In this document: positions 6,332-11,517 of the stretch, piece after piece
Position numbering within the stretch: the stretch's first letter is position 1
Layout: the number at the start of each line of letters is the position of its first letter
Assembly (NCBI GenBank): GCA_903904635.1
Contig: CAIVDH010000002.1
Coordinates: 1-11,517, forward strand
DNA length: 11,517 bases
DNA from: an uncultured Burkholderiales bacterium
Lineage (GTDB): Bacteria; Pseudomonadota; Gammaproteobacteria; Burkholderiales; Burkholderiaceae_D
Direction: 5' to 3'
Position numbers and translations under genes: made by a program
The notes under the pieces: model-generated
Seen by the model: only the letters and a program-made list of their open reading frames with translations
Told to the model about the DNA's origin: nothing
The model's database searches: none

Positions 6332-7621
6332 TTGGCCAAAACCAACGTAATAGTTAAAGGCGTACTCGCTACTGCCGTATTCCTGGCATTTGCCGGCACT
6401 GGTTTCGCAAAAGACGAAAATCTGGAAAAGATTTCGGCTATGAAGAACACCAATACCGACATGAACATCAAGACTGTTGATCAAGCCGGCAAAAACGCCG
6501 ATGCGATCAAGGCAAATCTGAAAAAAATCAAATTGCCAGAAGGCTTCAAGATTGAACTGTACGCCATCGTTCCTGATGCACGTTACATGGCTGTTGCTCC
6601 TTCAACCAACATGCTCTTCGTTGGCACACGTAAAACCACAGTTTGGGCTGTTACCGACCGTAACAATGACAACGTCGCTGACGAAGTTAAACCATTCGCT
6701 CCTTCAATCAAATTCAGCAATCCTAACGGCGTATGCTGGACCAAGGACGGTTTCCTGATCGTTACTGAATCTAACCGCGTGCTGAACTTCCCAGCTGCCG
6801 AATACTTCTACGAAGGTCCGGACGTTGCAGTGATCACCGTTGTACCTGAAGGCGGTCTGATTCCTGTTGAAGAGCAGTCATACAACCACACCGGCCGTGT
6901 TTGCCGCGTTGCTGATGACGGCAAGCTCTACATCACCCTGGGTCAACCATACAACGTTCAACCTAAAGACAAAATCGACCTGTACAACAAAGTTGGTATT
7001 GGCGGCGTAGTGCGCTTGAACCCATTTGATGGTTCAGGCCGCGAAGTTTATGCTATGGGTATGCGTAACCCAGCTGGTATCGAAGTTGGTGCTGATGGCA
7101 AAACCATCTGGACCACTGACAACCAGGTTGACGGTCTGGGCAATGACGTTCCTCCAGGCGAGCTGAACAAGCTGACCAAAGCTGGTCAACACTTCGGCTT
7201 CCCATACTGGAATGGCAAGTTCAAGGTTGCAGGTTCACCTGCTGCCGGCGAACTCAAAGACATGGTTGAGCCAGCAAATGCTGTCTTCCCACAAGTCGAG
7301 TTTCCAGCTCACCAAGCGCAATTGGGTCTGACCGGCTACACCGGCAAGGCTTTCCCTAAGAAATACCACGGCGGTCTGTTCGTCGCTTCGCACGGTTCAT
7401 GGAACCGTACTGAGCCTAGCGGCTACCTGATCAACTACGTGCCTATCGGTGCTGACGGCAATGCCGGCAAATCTGAAGTTTTTGCAGATGGCTTCCTGGA
7501 TCCAACCACCAAGCGTGCATTGGGCCGTCCAGTTGACGTCGCAAACATGCCTGACGGTTCGATCCTGGTTTCCGATGACTACGCTGGCGCGATCTATCGC
7601 ATCAGCTACGTTGGTAACTAA
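6332..7621 (+). CDS. PQQ-dependent glucose/sorbosone dehydrogenase-like quinoprotein
   Basis: A 429-residue exported six-bladed propeller of the soluble glucose/sorbosone dehydrogenase family. The signal peptide runs to about residue 26 (GTGFA, then KDEN). Family landmarks in order: NHTGRVCRVADDGKLYITLG (185-204), where His186 sits where the soluble glucose dehydrogenase has its catalytic His; GMRNPAGIEV (243-252) with the PQQ-contacting Arg245; NQVDGLGNDVPPGELN (264-279); HFGFPYW (287-293); VASHGSWNRTEPSGY (351-365); and GRPVDVANMPDGSILVSDD (398-416), leading to IYRISY. It should oxidise a sugar or alcohol in the periplasm with PQQ; the substrate is not predictable. It has no haem motif, so it needs an acceptor, plausibly the cytochrome encoded next. 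Codon use is strongly biased (CTG, GGT, GTT, CGT, AAC), suggesting high expression. The start is TTG. Confidence 0.87.
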   Translation: MAKTNVIVKGVLATAVFLAFAGTGFAKDENLEKISAMKNTNTDMNIKTVDQAGKNADAIKANLKKIKLPEGFKIELYAIVPDARYMAVAPSTNMLFVGTRKTTVWAVTDRNNDNVADEVKPFAPSIKFSNPNGVCWTKDGFLIVTESNRVLNFPAAEYFYEGPDVAVITVVPEGGLIPVEEQSYNHTGRVCRVADDGKLYITLGQPYNVQPKDKIDLYNKVGIGGVVRLNPFDGSGREVYAMGMRNPAGIEVGADGKTIWTTDNQVDGLGNDVPPGELNKLTKAGQHFGFPYWNGKFKVAGSPAAGELKDMVEPANAVFPQVEFPAHQAQLGLTGYTGKAFPKKYHGGLFVASHGSWNRTEPSGYLINYVPIGADGNAGKSEVFADGFLDPTTKRALGRPVDVANMPDGSILVSDDYAGAIYRISYVGN

Positions 7622-7655
7622 TCGGCTGCCTTTGTTGTGATGCCGTGAACCTCAG

Positions 7656-7680
7656 GTGCCAGAGCTAGTTAGTCTGGCAC
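7656..7680 (+). repeat. Hairpin in the trailer of the sorbosone-dehydrogenase-like gene
   Basis: Perfect arms GTGCCAGA (7656-7663) and TCTGGCAC (7673-7680) lie 35 nt after the stop codon, with no long T tract behind. This stem precedes the true terminator at 7718 and may stabilise the 3' end of an abundant mRNA. Confidence 0.5.
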
Positions 7681-7717
7681 TTCTGAACAAACGACATATC
7701 AACATTAAAGCAATGCG

Positions 7718-7757
7718 AAATCGCCTGTCCCGATCATTCGAGGCAGGCGATTTTTTT
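7718..7757 (+). terminator. Strong intrinsic terminator between quinoprotein and cytochrome genes
   Basis: Perfect 10-bp arms AAATCGCCTG (7718-7727) and CAGGCGATTT (7744-7753), with an inner CGA/TCG stem, are followed by seven T (7751-7757). It ends only 22 nt before the ATG of the cytochrome gene, so the cytochrome must be read by leak-through or from its own start site within this short gap. Confidence 0.9.
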
Positions 7758-7779
7758 AATCTTTCTGATATATAAAATT

Positions 7780-8103
7780 ATGAAACTATCTTCGATAATT
7801 TTTGGCACTTTACTTTGTGCCGGCATATCGACTTCCGCTATAGGTGGCGATATCAGTGCGGGTGAAAAAGTCGCGCAAAATTGTGTGTTATGCCACGGTC
7901 AGTATGGCGTGACCAGCATGGCTGGTACGCCTTCCCTAGCCGGTCAACCAGAAGTTTATTTGGCCAGTCAGCTTAAGCAATTCCGTGAAGGCAAACGCCA
8001 GAACGCGGTCATGAGCATGATGGCTGCCAACCTGTCCGATGCTGATATCGATAATGTTTCTGCATGGTTTGCTCAATTTGAAATAGAACTCAAGAAGCGC
8101 TGA
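7780..8103 (+). CDS. Periplasmic monohaem cytochrome c (c4/c5-like)
   Basis: A 107-residue c-type cytochrome. A signal peptide covers about residues 1-22. The haem motif CVLCH is at 35-39, followed by the class I landmarks PSLAGQPEVYLASQLKQFREGKRQN (51-75). A Met cluster MSMMAANL (78-85) supplies the axial ligand, and a final helix lies at 86-101. It closely resembles the first half of the dihaem cytochrome at 10916, so the two are likely paralogues. Expected role: accept electrons from a periplasmic quinoprotein, plausibly the product of the gene upstream, and pass them to an oxidase. There is no Shine-Dalgarno before the ATG; the preceding bases are TATAAAATT, which also look like a -10 box. 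If so, the mRNA could be nearly leaderless. Confidence 0.92.
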   Translation: MKLSSIIFGTLLCAGISTSAIGGDISAGEKVAQNCVLCHGQYGVTSMAGTPSLAGQPEVYLASQLKQFREGKRQNAVMSMMAANLSDADIDNVSAWFAQFEIELKKR

Positions 8104-8138
8104 TCAACTTGCTTCAGCATGCAGATATGCAAGCGTCC

Positions 8139-8181
8139 CAAACAAAAAAACCTGCACAATATGCGCAGGTTTTTTTGTTTG
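8139..8181. terminator. Bidirectional terminator shared by cytochrome and ankyrin genes
   Basis: Arms 8139-8155 and 8165-8181 pair perfectly over 17 bp around a 9-nt loop. The CCTGC/GCAGG core is flanked by seven A on one side and seven T on the other, so both strands present a GC stem followed by a U tract. It lies between the convergent cytochrome (stop 8103) and ankyrin (stop 8236) genes and can end both transcripts. Confidence 0.92.
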
Positions 8182-8235
8182 ATACCGCTTTAAAACCGAT
8201 TGGTCGTTTTCCTATAAAAGCGAATCGAGTTACTG

Positions 8236-8895
8236 CTACTTTTTCTGGGCCTCAGTCAAAATTTTCTTTACGTCCAGATGACCAGCATCATCAGCCATGC
8301 TTAAAGCTGTTTTACCGCGATTGTCTGCTAATGCCGGGTCAGCACCCTTTGCAAGCAGCAATGCAACCGTTTTAGCGTGCCCTGAACCTGCCGCCCACAT
8401 AAGGGCAGTGAGGTCATTAGCGTATCGGGCGTTAATGTCTACGCCACGCGCCAGAAGCAGCTCTACAGTCTCTGTTCCACCCACGCCGGCTGCATACACC
8501 ATGGCGGTTTTCTTCAACTGATCTACGGCGTGTATGTCAGCATTTTTTTCCATCAGCAGACGCGCTATACGCGCATCATCGTTAAACACTGCTGCCATTA
8601 ACGGCGTCACTTTGGAAGTATTGGCAACATGTATGTTGGCGCCCTTTTCCAGCAAGTAGAGCGCGATATCCGTATGCCGCGCTTTAATTGCCATCATCAA
8701 GAGGCTTTCGCCAGGACGATTGCGCGCATTCATGTTGGCACCGTGCTGCTCAATAAGCTTTTGCAGCTTGGCAAGATTGCCTGCTCTTACTGCCGCGAGT
8801 GCCTCGTTATGAGGATTATCGACTTGTTGTGAATTTGTTGCGGTGCAGAAACAACAAAAGAGGAAGCCGACCAAACTTCTGGTAATAAATTTCAT
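8236..8895 (-). CDS. Exported ankyrin-repeat protein
   Basis: A 219-residue protein with a Sec-type signal peptide (basic start, hydrophobic stretch 8-19 with Cys14, Cys15 and Cys17, likely cleavage near TATNS-QQ). About six ankyrin repeats follow: a degenerate cap (29-58), then repeats starting near 62 (GESLLMMAIKARH), 95 (KVTPLMAAVFND), 128 (KKTAMVYAAGVGG), 161 (DLTALMWAAGSGH) and 194 (GKTALSMADDAGH). Each ends in a LLxxGAxxxxxx-type hairpin. Ankyrin domains bind other proteins and have no catalytic residues. Placement between a cytochrome and two quinoproteins suggests a periplasmic partner or assembly aid for them, but that is inference. It is divergent from the PQQ alcohol dehydrogenase, so their promoters share 236 nt. 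The Shine-Dalgarno is weak (AGGG, 11 nt upstream). Confidence 0.9.
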   Translation of the reverse strand: MKFITRSLVGFLFCCFCTATNSQQVDNPHNEALAAVRAGNLAKLQKLIEQHGANMNARNRPGESLLMMAIKARHTDIALYLLEKGANIHVANTSKVTPLMAAVFNDDARIARLLMEKNADIHAVDQLKKTAMVYAAGVGGTETVELLLARGVDINARYANDLTALMWAAGSGHAKTVALLLAKGADPALADNRGKTALSMADDAGHLDVKKILTEAQKK

Positions 8896-8979
8896 ATTAA
8901 AAACCCTAAAAAATCAATGTTTTCTGTTGCCAATTGTCTGAACAAACACTACGATCATCGAGCGCAATAATTAATGTTT

Positions 8980-9001
8980 TTCTTATTGCCGTCAATAAGA
9001 A
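8980..9001. promoter_or_regulatory. Perfect 9-4-9 palindrome, candidate operator
   Basis: TTCTTATTG (8980-8988) and its exact reverse complement CAATAAGAA (8993-9001) are separated by CCGT. The length and symmetry are those of a dimeric regulator site. It does not match the FNR/Crp consensus I know, and no second copy was found before the other genes here. A regulator cannot be named. Confidence 0.5.
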
Positions 9002-9004
9002 CGT

Positions 9005-9069
9005 CCGGCTTTAAAGTTCCGTTAAACGATCTTTGAATTGCAGCGAATCTGGCTTTTAACTTTAACCGG
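9005..9069. repeat. Imperfect inverted repeat in the dehydrogenase leader
   Basis: CCGG-CT-TTAAAGTT (9005-9018) pairs with AACTTTAACCGG (9058-9069): 12 bp with a 2-nt bulge and a 39-nt loop. It directly follows the palindrome at 8980-9001. It could be a second protein-binding arrangement or an RNA leader structure. Confidence 0.4.
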
Positions 9070-9131
9070 ATTTCAAGCAAAAATTACCGCCGGACACAGG
9101 AGACTTAAAACCCATTACGAGAGGAAGTTAA

Positions 9132-10841
9132 ATGGCTATAAATAAGATGCTAAAAGCACTTGCCGCCACCAGCTTAGTGCTGGCAGGCTCGGCTTATGCG
9201 CAAGAACCGATCTCCGGGGCAGGTATCAAGCCTATCCCAATGCCAAACTTTGGCACGGTCAGCCAGTCTATGCTGGATGGTGCAGCAAAAGACGGTAAAA
9301 ACTGGTTGCACCCAAATGGTAGCTACGAGCAAACCCGCTATCATCCTGCAACCCAAATCAACACCGGCAATGCTGCCAAACTGCGTCCTGCATTCGTCGT
9401 TCAAACGGCAATGCTGGAATCAATGGAAACAGCGCCTATCGTTGTAAATGGCGTGATGTTCATCACCACCTCTTACAACCATGTGTACGCTGTGAGCGCA
9501 ACTACTGGTGAGCAGTTCTGGCACTACAAGCACAAGATAGGCCCTGTGTCGACCTACTGCTGCGGCCCGAACAATAAAGGCGTTGCGATCTCAGAAGGCA
9601 AACTCTACATGGGTACGCTGGATGCCAAGATCGTTGCACTTGATGCAAAGAGCGGCAAATTGCTGTGGGAAACACAAATCGCTGATCCAGAACTGGGCTA
9701 CAGCGAAACCATGGCTCCTACCGTTGTTGACGGCAAAGTGTTGATCGGTACTAACGGCGGCGAGTATGGCGTACGTGGTTTCGTTAAAGCATTTGATGCA
9801 AACACCGGCAAACTTGACTGGACCTTCTACACGATTCCAGAAAAAGGCCATGAAGGCGTTTTTGCAGAAAATGATGCGACTGGTCGCAACATGAAGCGTG
9901 ACATCGCTGCTGAAAAAGCTGCGCTGGCTAAAAATGCTGATTTCTACAAAACCTTAGGTGGTGGTGTATGGATGACGCCAGCTGTTGACAAGAAAACCCG
10001 TACGGTATTCTTCGTTGCAGGCAATCCATCTCCTGACCTGTACGGCGCTGAGCGTCCTGGTGACAACCTGTACACCAACTCGATGATCGCTGTTGATCTC
10101 GATAGCGGTAAGTACAAGTGGCACTATCAGTACATCGCGCATGACGTCTGGGATCTGGATGCAGTTAGCCCACCAATTCTGGTTGATATCAAGGACAAGA
10201 GCGGCAAGATGATCCCTGGTGTTATCCATGGCGGCAAAACTGGCCATATCTACATGCATGATCGTAGCAACGGTAACCTGATCCGCTTCTCAGAAGCTAT
10301 GGTTTCACAAGAAGGTCTGTGGAGCCTGCCAACACCACAAGGTACCCGTATGTCTTTGGGCGCTAACGGCGGTGTTGAATGGTCGCCTATGGCTGTGAAT
10401 CCAAAACTGCGTTTGGCATTTGCTGCAAACCTTGAGCAGCCTATGACTTACCACGTTGAAGCCTCTGCTTATCCAGGCGGCAAACTGTGGCTGGGCGGCG
10501 CGTTCAAAAATGTACCAGGTGAAGAGCAGTTCGGTAACGTTACTGCTGTAAATCTGGATACCGGCAAGGTAATGTGGAAAGCACGTACACCACAACCTAT
10601 GATCGGTGGCGTACTGGCAACTGCTGGTGATCTCGTCTTCGCTGGCGAAGGTAATGGCTGGTTCAAAGCCTATGACGCAAAAACTGGCAAAGTACTGTGG
10701 CAATATCAGTGCGGCGCTGGCGTAAATGCACCTGCAACTTCATACACTGTAAACGGCAAGCAATACATCGCCGTTGCAGCTGGCGGTAACTCGCAGCTCG
10801 ACTTCAAACGCGGTAATAGCGTGTTTGTATTCGCACTGTAA
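9132..10841 (+). CDS. PQQ-dependent alcohol dehydrogenase, methanol/ethanol family
   Basis: A 569-residue periplasmic quinoprotein that oxidises alcohols to aldehydes. The signal peptide ends near AYA (21-23). Eight-bladed propeller with W-docking motifs (for example AxDaxSGKLLW at 169-179 and [11 protein letters not shown] at 513-523). Active-site features: vicinal Cys143-Cys144 (YCCGPNNKG), Glu211 in GGEYGVRG, Trp280 for PQQ stacking, Asn298 in AGNPSPD, catalytic Asp341 and Asp343 in [11 protein letters not shown], and Lys369. Asp two residues after the catalytic Asp is the mark of lanthanide-type enzymes such as XoxF, though membrane glucose dehydrogenases show a similar DxD. There is no CxxCH, so it is a type I enzyme needing a separate cytochrome. 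Codon use is strongly biased towards CTG, GGT/GGC and GTT. The ATG has a strong SD (AGAGGAAG). The substrate is uncertain. Confidence 0.93.
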   Translation: MAINKMLKALAATSLVLAGSAYAQEPISGAGIKPIPMPNFGTVSQSMLDGAAKDGKNWLHPNGSYEQTRYHPATQINTGNAAKLRPAFVVQTAMLESMETAPIVVNGVMFITTSYNHVYAVSATTGEQFWHYKHKIGPVSTYCCGPNNKGVAISEGKLYMGTLDAKIVALDAKSGKLLWETQIADPELGYSETMAPTVVDGKVLIGTNGGEYGVRGFVKAFDANTGKLDWTFYTIPEKGHEGVFAENDATGRNMKRDIAAEKAALAKNADFYKTLGGGVWMTPAVDKKTRTVFFVAGNPSPDLYGAERPGDNLYTNSMIAVDLDSGKYKWHYQYIAHDVWDLDAVSPPILVDIKDKSGKMIPGVIHGGKTGHIYMHDRSNGNLIRFSEAMVSQEGLWSLPTPQGTRMSLGANGGVEWSPMAVNPKLRLAFAANLEQPMTYHVEASAYPGGKLWLGGAFKNVPGEEQFGNVTAVNLDTGKVMWKARTPQPMIGGVLATAGDLVFAGEGNGWFKAYDAKTGKVLWQYQCGAGVNAPATSYTVNGKQYIAVAAGGNSQLDFKRGNSVFVFAL

Positions 10842-10856
10842 TTCTGCTTGTTGTAC

Positions 10857-10887
10857 AAAGAGGCTGCCAAGAGGCAGCCTCTTTTTT
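10857..10887 (+). terminator. Strong intrinsic terminator between PQQ dehydrogenase and cytochrome c4
   Basis: Perfect 12-bp arms AAAGAGGCTGCC (10857-10868) and GGCAGCCTCTTT (10873-10884) around the loop AAGA are followed by six T (10882-10887). It ends 28 nt before the next ATG, repeating the layout at 7718-7780. Confidence 0.93.
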
Positions 10888-10915
10888 ATCCACTTCAGCG
10901 CAATAAGGTTTCATC

Positions 10916-11497
10916 ATGAAATTTCGAATTTTGATACTTGTTCTAGTAGCGCTAAATGTTTTTTCTATAAGTGCGCATGCACAAAATATTGAGGCTGGCA
11001 AAAAGAAAGCAGAAGCTTGTGCCGCCTGCCATGGCGTTGATGGCAATGCAGTGGCAACGATGTTCCCGACACTGGCTGGGCAAAATGCACGATATTTATA
11101 TTTGCAGTTGAAAGATTACAAAGAAGGACGTCGGCAAAATCCTATGATGTCAGCTATGGCTGCAAATTTAGCCAAAGAAGACATGCAGGATCTCGCTGCT
11201 TATTTCGCTTCACAAAAACAGCAACGCAGTACATTCAAGGCTGATCCGGTACGCATTAAAGCAGGCGCAGCAAAAGCTGAAGAATCTTTGTGTGCCATGT
11301 GCCACATGGGTGGCATGTCAGGTCAAAACGAGATCCCTCGTGTAGCCGGCCAACATCCTGATTATGTGTTGATGCAGCTGAAAAATTTTAAATCACGCGA
11401 ACGCCACAATGATGCGGGCAATATGACCAGCCTGGCGCAAACCTTGTCAGAAAATGACATGGAAAATCTAGCCCACTGGATTAGCAGCTTGTATTGA
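10916..11497 (+). CDS. Dihaem cytochrome c4-like protein
   Basis: A 193-residue exported protein with two class I cytochrome domains. The signal peptide ends at SAHA (19-22). Domain 1 has CAACH at 35-39, PTLAGQNARYLYLQLKDYKEGRR (51-73) and a Met cluster MMSAM (77-81). Domain 2 has CAMCH at 126-130, PRVAGQHPDYVLMQLKNF (141-158) and Met170 as likely axial ligand. Cytochromes c4 shuttle electrons in the periplasm or at the membrane towards cbb3-type oxidases. Next to a haem-free PQQ alcohol dehydrogenase, it is the natural electron acceptor candidate. The first domain is very similar to the monohaem cytochrome at 7780. A good Shine-Dalgarno (TAAGG) stands 7 nt before the ATG. The gene is complete, and the window ends 20 nt after it. 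Confidence 0.93.
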   Translation: MKFRILILVLVALNVFSISAHAQNIEAGKKKAEACAACHGVDGNAVATMFPTLAGQNARYLYLQLKDYKEGRRQNPMMSAMAANLAKEDMQDLAAYFASQKQQRSTFKADPVRIKAGAAKAEESLCAMCHMGGMSGQNEIPRVAGQHPDYVLMQLKNFKSRERHNDAGNMTSLAQTLSENDMENLAHWISSLY

Positions 11498-11517
11498 TGT
11501 GTAAATTTATTTTTCTA

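Larger units (their letters stand above)
8896..9131. promoter_or_regulatory. Divergent control region, ankyrin gene and PQQ alcohol dehydrogenase
   Basis: A 236-nt region carrying the start signals of both genes. It holds a 9-4-9 palindrome (8980-9001) and a larger imperfect inverted repeat (9005-9069). A poor sigma70 pair, TTGAAT (9033-9038) and TTTAAC (9055-9060, 16-nt spacer), is possible for the dehydrogenase. Two SD-like stretches precede the ATG: AGGAGA (9099-9104) and GAGAGGAAG (9119-9127 or so); only the second is properly spaced. Confidence 0.45.

Noticed and set aside
6260..6484. Minus-strand frame over the start of the sorbosone-dehydrogenase-like gene
   Set aside because: It covers the Shine-Dalgarno and signal peptide of a confident gene and has no recognisable features.
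8109..8375. Plus-strand frame starting after the monohaem cytochrome
   Set aside because: It contains the bidirectional terminator and continues antisense into the ankyrin gene, so it is not a gene.
9111..9131. Possible minileader starting at ATT behind AGGAGA upstream of the PQQ dehydrogenase
   Set aside because: ATT is a very rare start, the frame has only five codons, and the dehydrogenase has its own well-placed Shine-Dalgarno.
10305..10703. Long minus-strand open frame of 132 codons inside the PQQ dehydrogenase gene
   Set aside because: The plus-strand gene is certain from its motifs. Strong codon bias keeps the antisense frame free of stops, and the antisense translation shows no domain.
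1..11517. PQQ synthesis genes, tRNA genes, CRISPR arrays and insertion sequences
   Set aside because: Looked for and not seen: no pqqA-like short peptide or pqqB-E product, no cloverleaf, no regularly spaced repeats, and no transposase or flanking terminal repeats.

Overview
The window looks like chromosomal DNA of a Gram-negative betaproteobacterium, probably Burkholderiales and perhaps the Oxalobacteraceae. The evidence is a beta-type PHB phasin, several proteins with clear Sec signal peptides, c-type cytochromes of the c4/c5 kind, periplasmic quinoproteins, and moderate GC with AT-rich intergenic regions. The family-level placement is inference. No tRNA, rRNA, CRISPR array, transposase or phage gene is visible.

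Left part (1-5000), general metabolism. A phasin gene has a sigma70-like promoter flanked by two copies of a 14-nt repeat that fit PhaR-type operators. Convergent to it is a large FAD-dependent oxidoreductase (minus strand). Next is a GC-rich structured intergenic stretch, then a DUF4142 exported protein (minus strand) whose last helix is cut off by an in-frame TAA; the lost part is still readable downstream and ends before a good terminator. Then come a small SET-domain lysine methyltransferase with a poly-lysine tail and a convergent folE (GTP cyclohydrolase I), whose stop codon lies 3 nt away.

Right part (5000-11517), a periplasmic quinoprotein region. In order: a seven-bladed YVTN beta-propeller protein; a soluble glucose/sorbosone-dehydrogenase-like quinoprotein with a TTG start fixed by a Shine-Dalgarno; a monohaem cytochrome c; an exported ankyrin-repeat protein on the minus strand; a haem-free PQQ alcohol dehydrogenase of the methanol/ethanol family; and a dihaem cytochrome c4-like protein. 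The two dehydrogenase genes are each followed by a strong intrinsic terminator and then, 22-28 nt later, by a cytochrome c gene. The two cytochromes are clearly related. The simplest model is that two periplasmic PQQ enzymes oxidise alcohols or sugars and pass electrons through dedicated cytochromes towards a terminal oxidase, with cytochrome expression limited by terminator read-through or by separate weak promoters. PQQ synthesis genes are not in the window.

Most interesting points: the duplicated dehydrogenase-terminator-cytochrome layout; the Asp-X-Asp active-site signature of the alcohol dehydrogenase, which suggests lanthanide use; a 9-4-9 palindrome upstream of that gene; the periplasmic ankyrin protein between the two modules; and the nonsense-interrupted DUF4142 gene.
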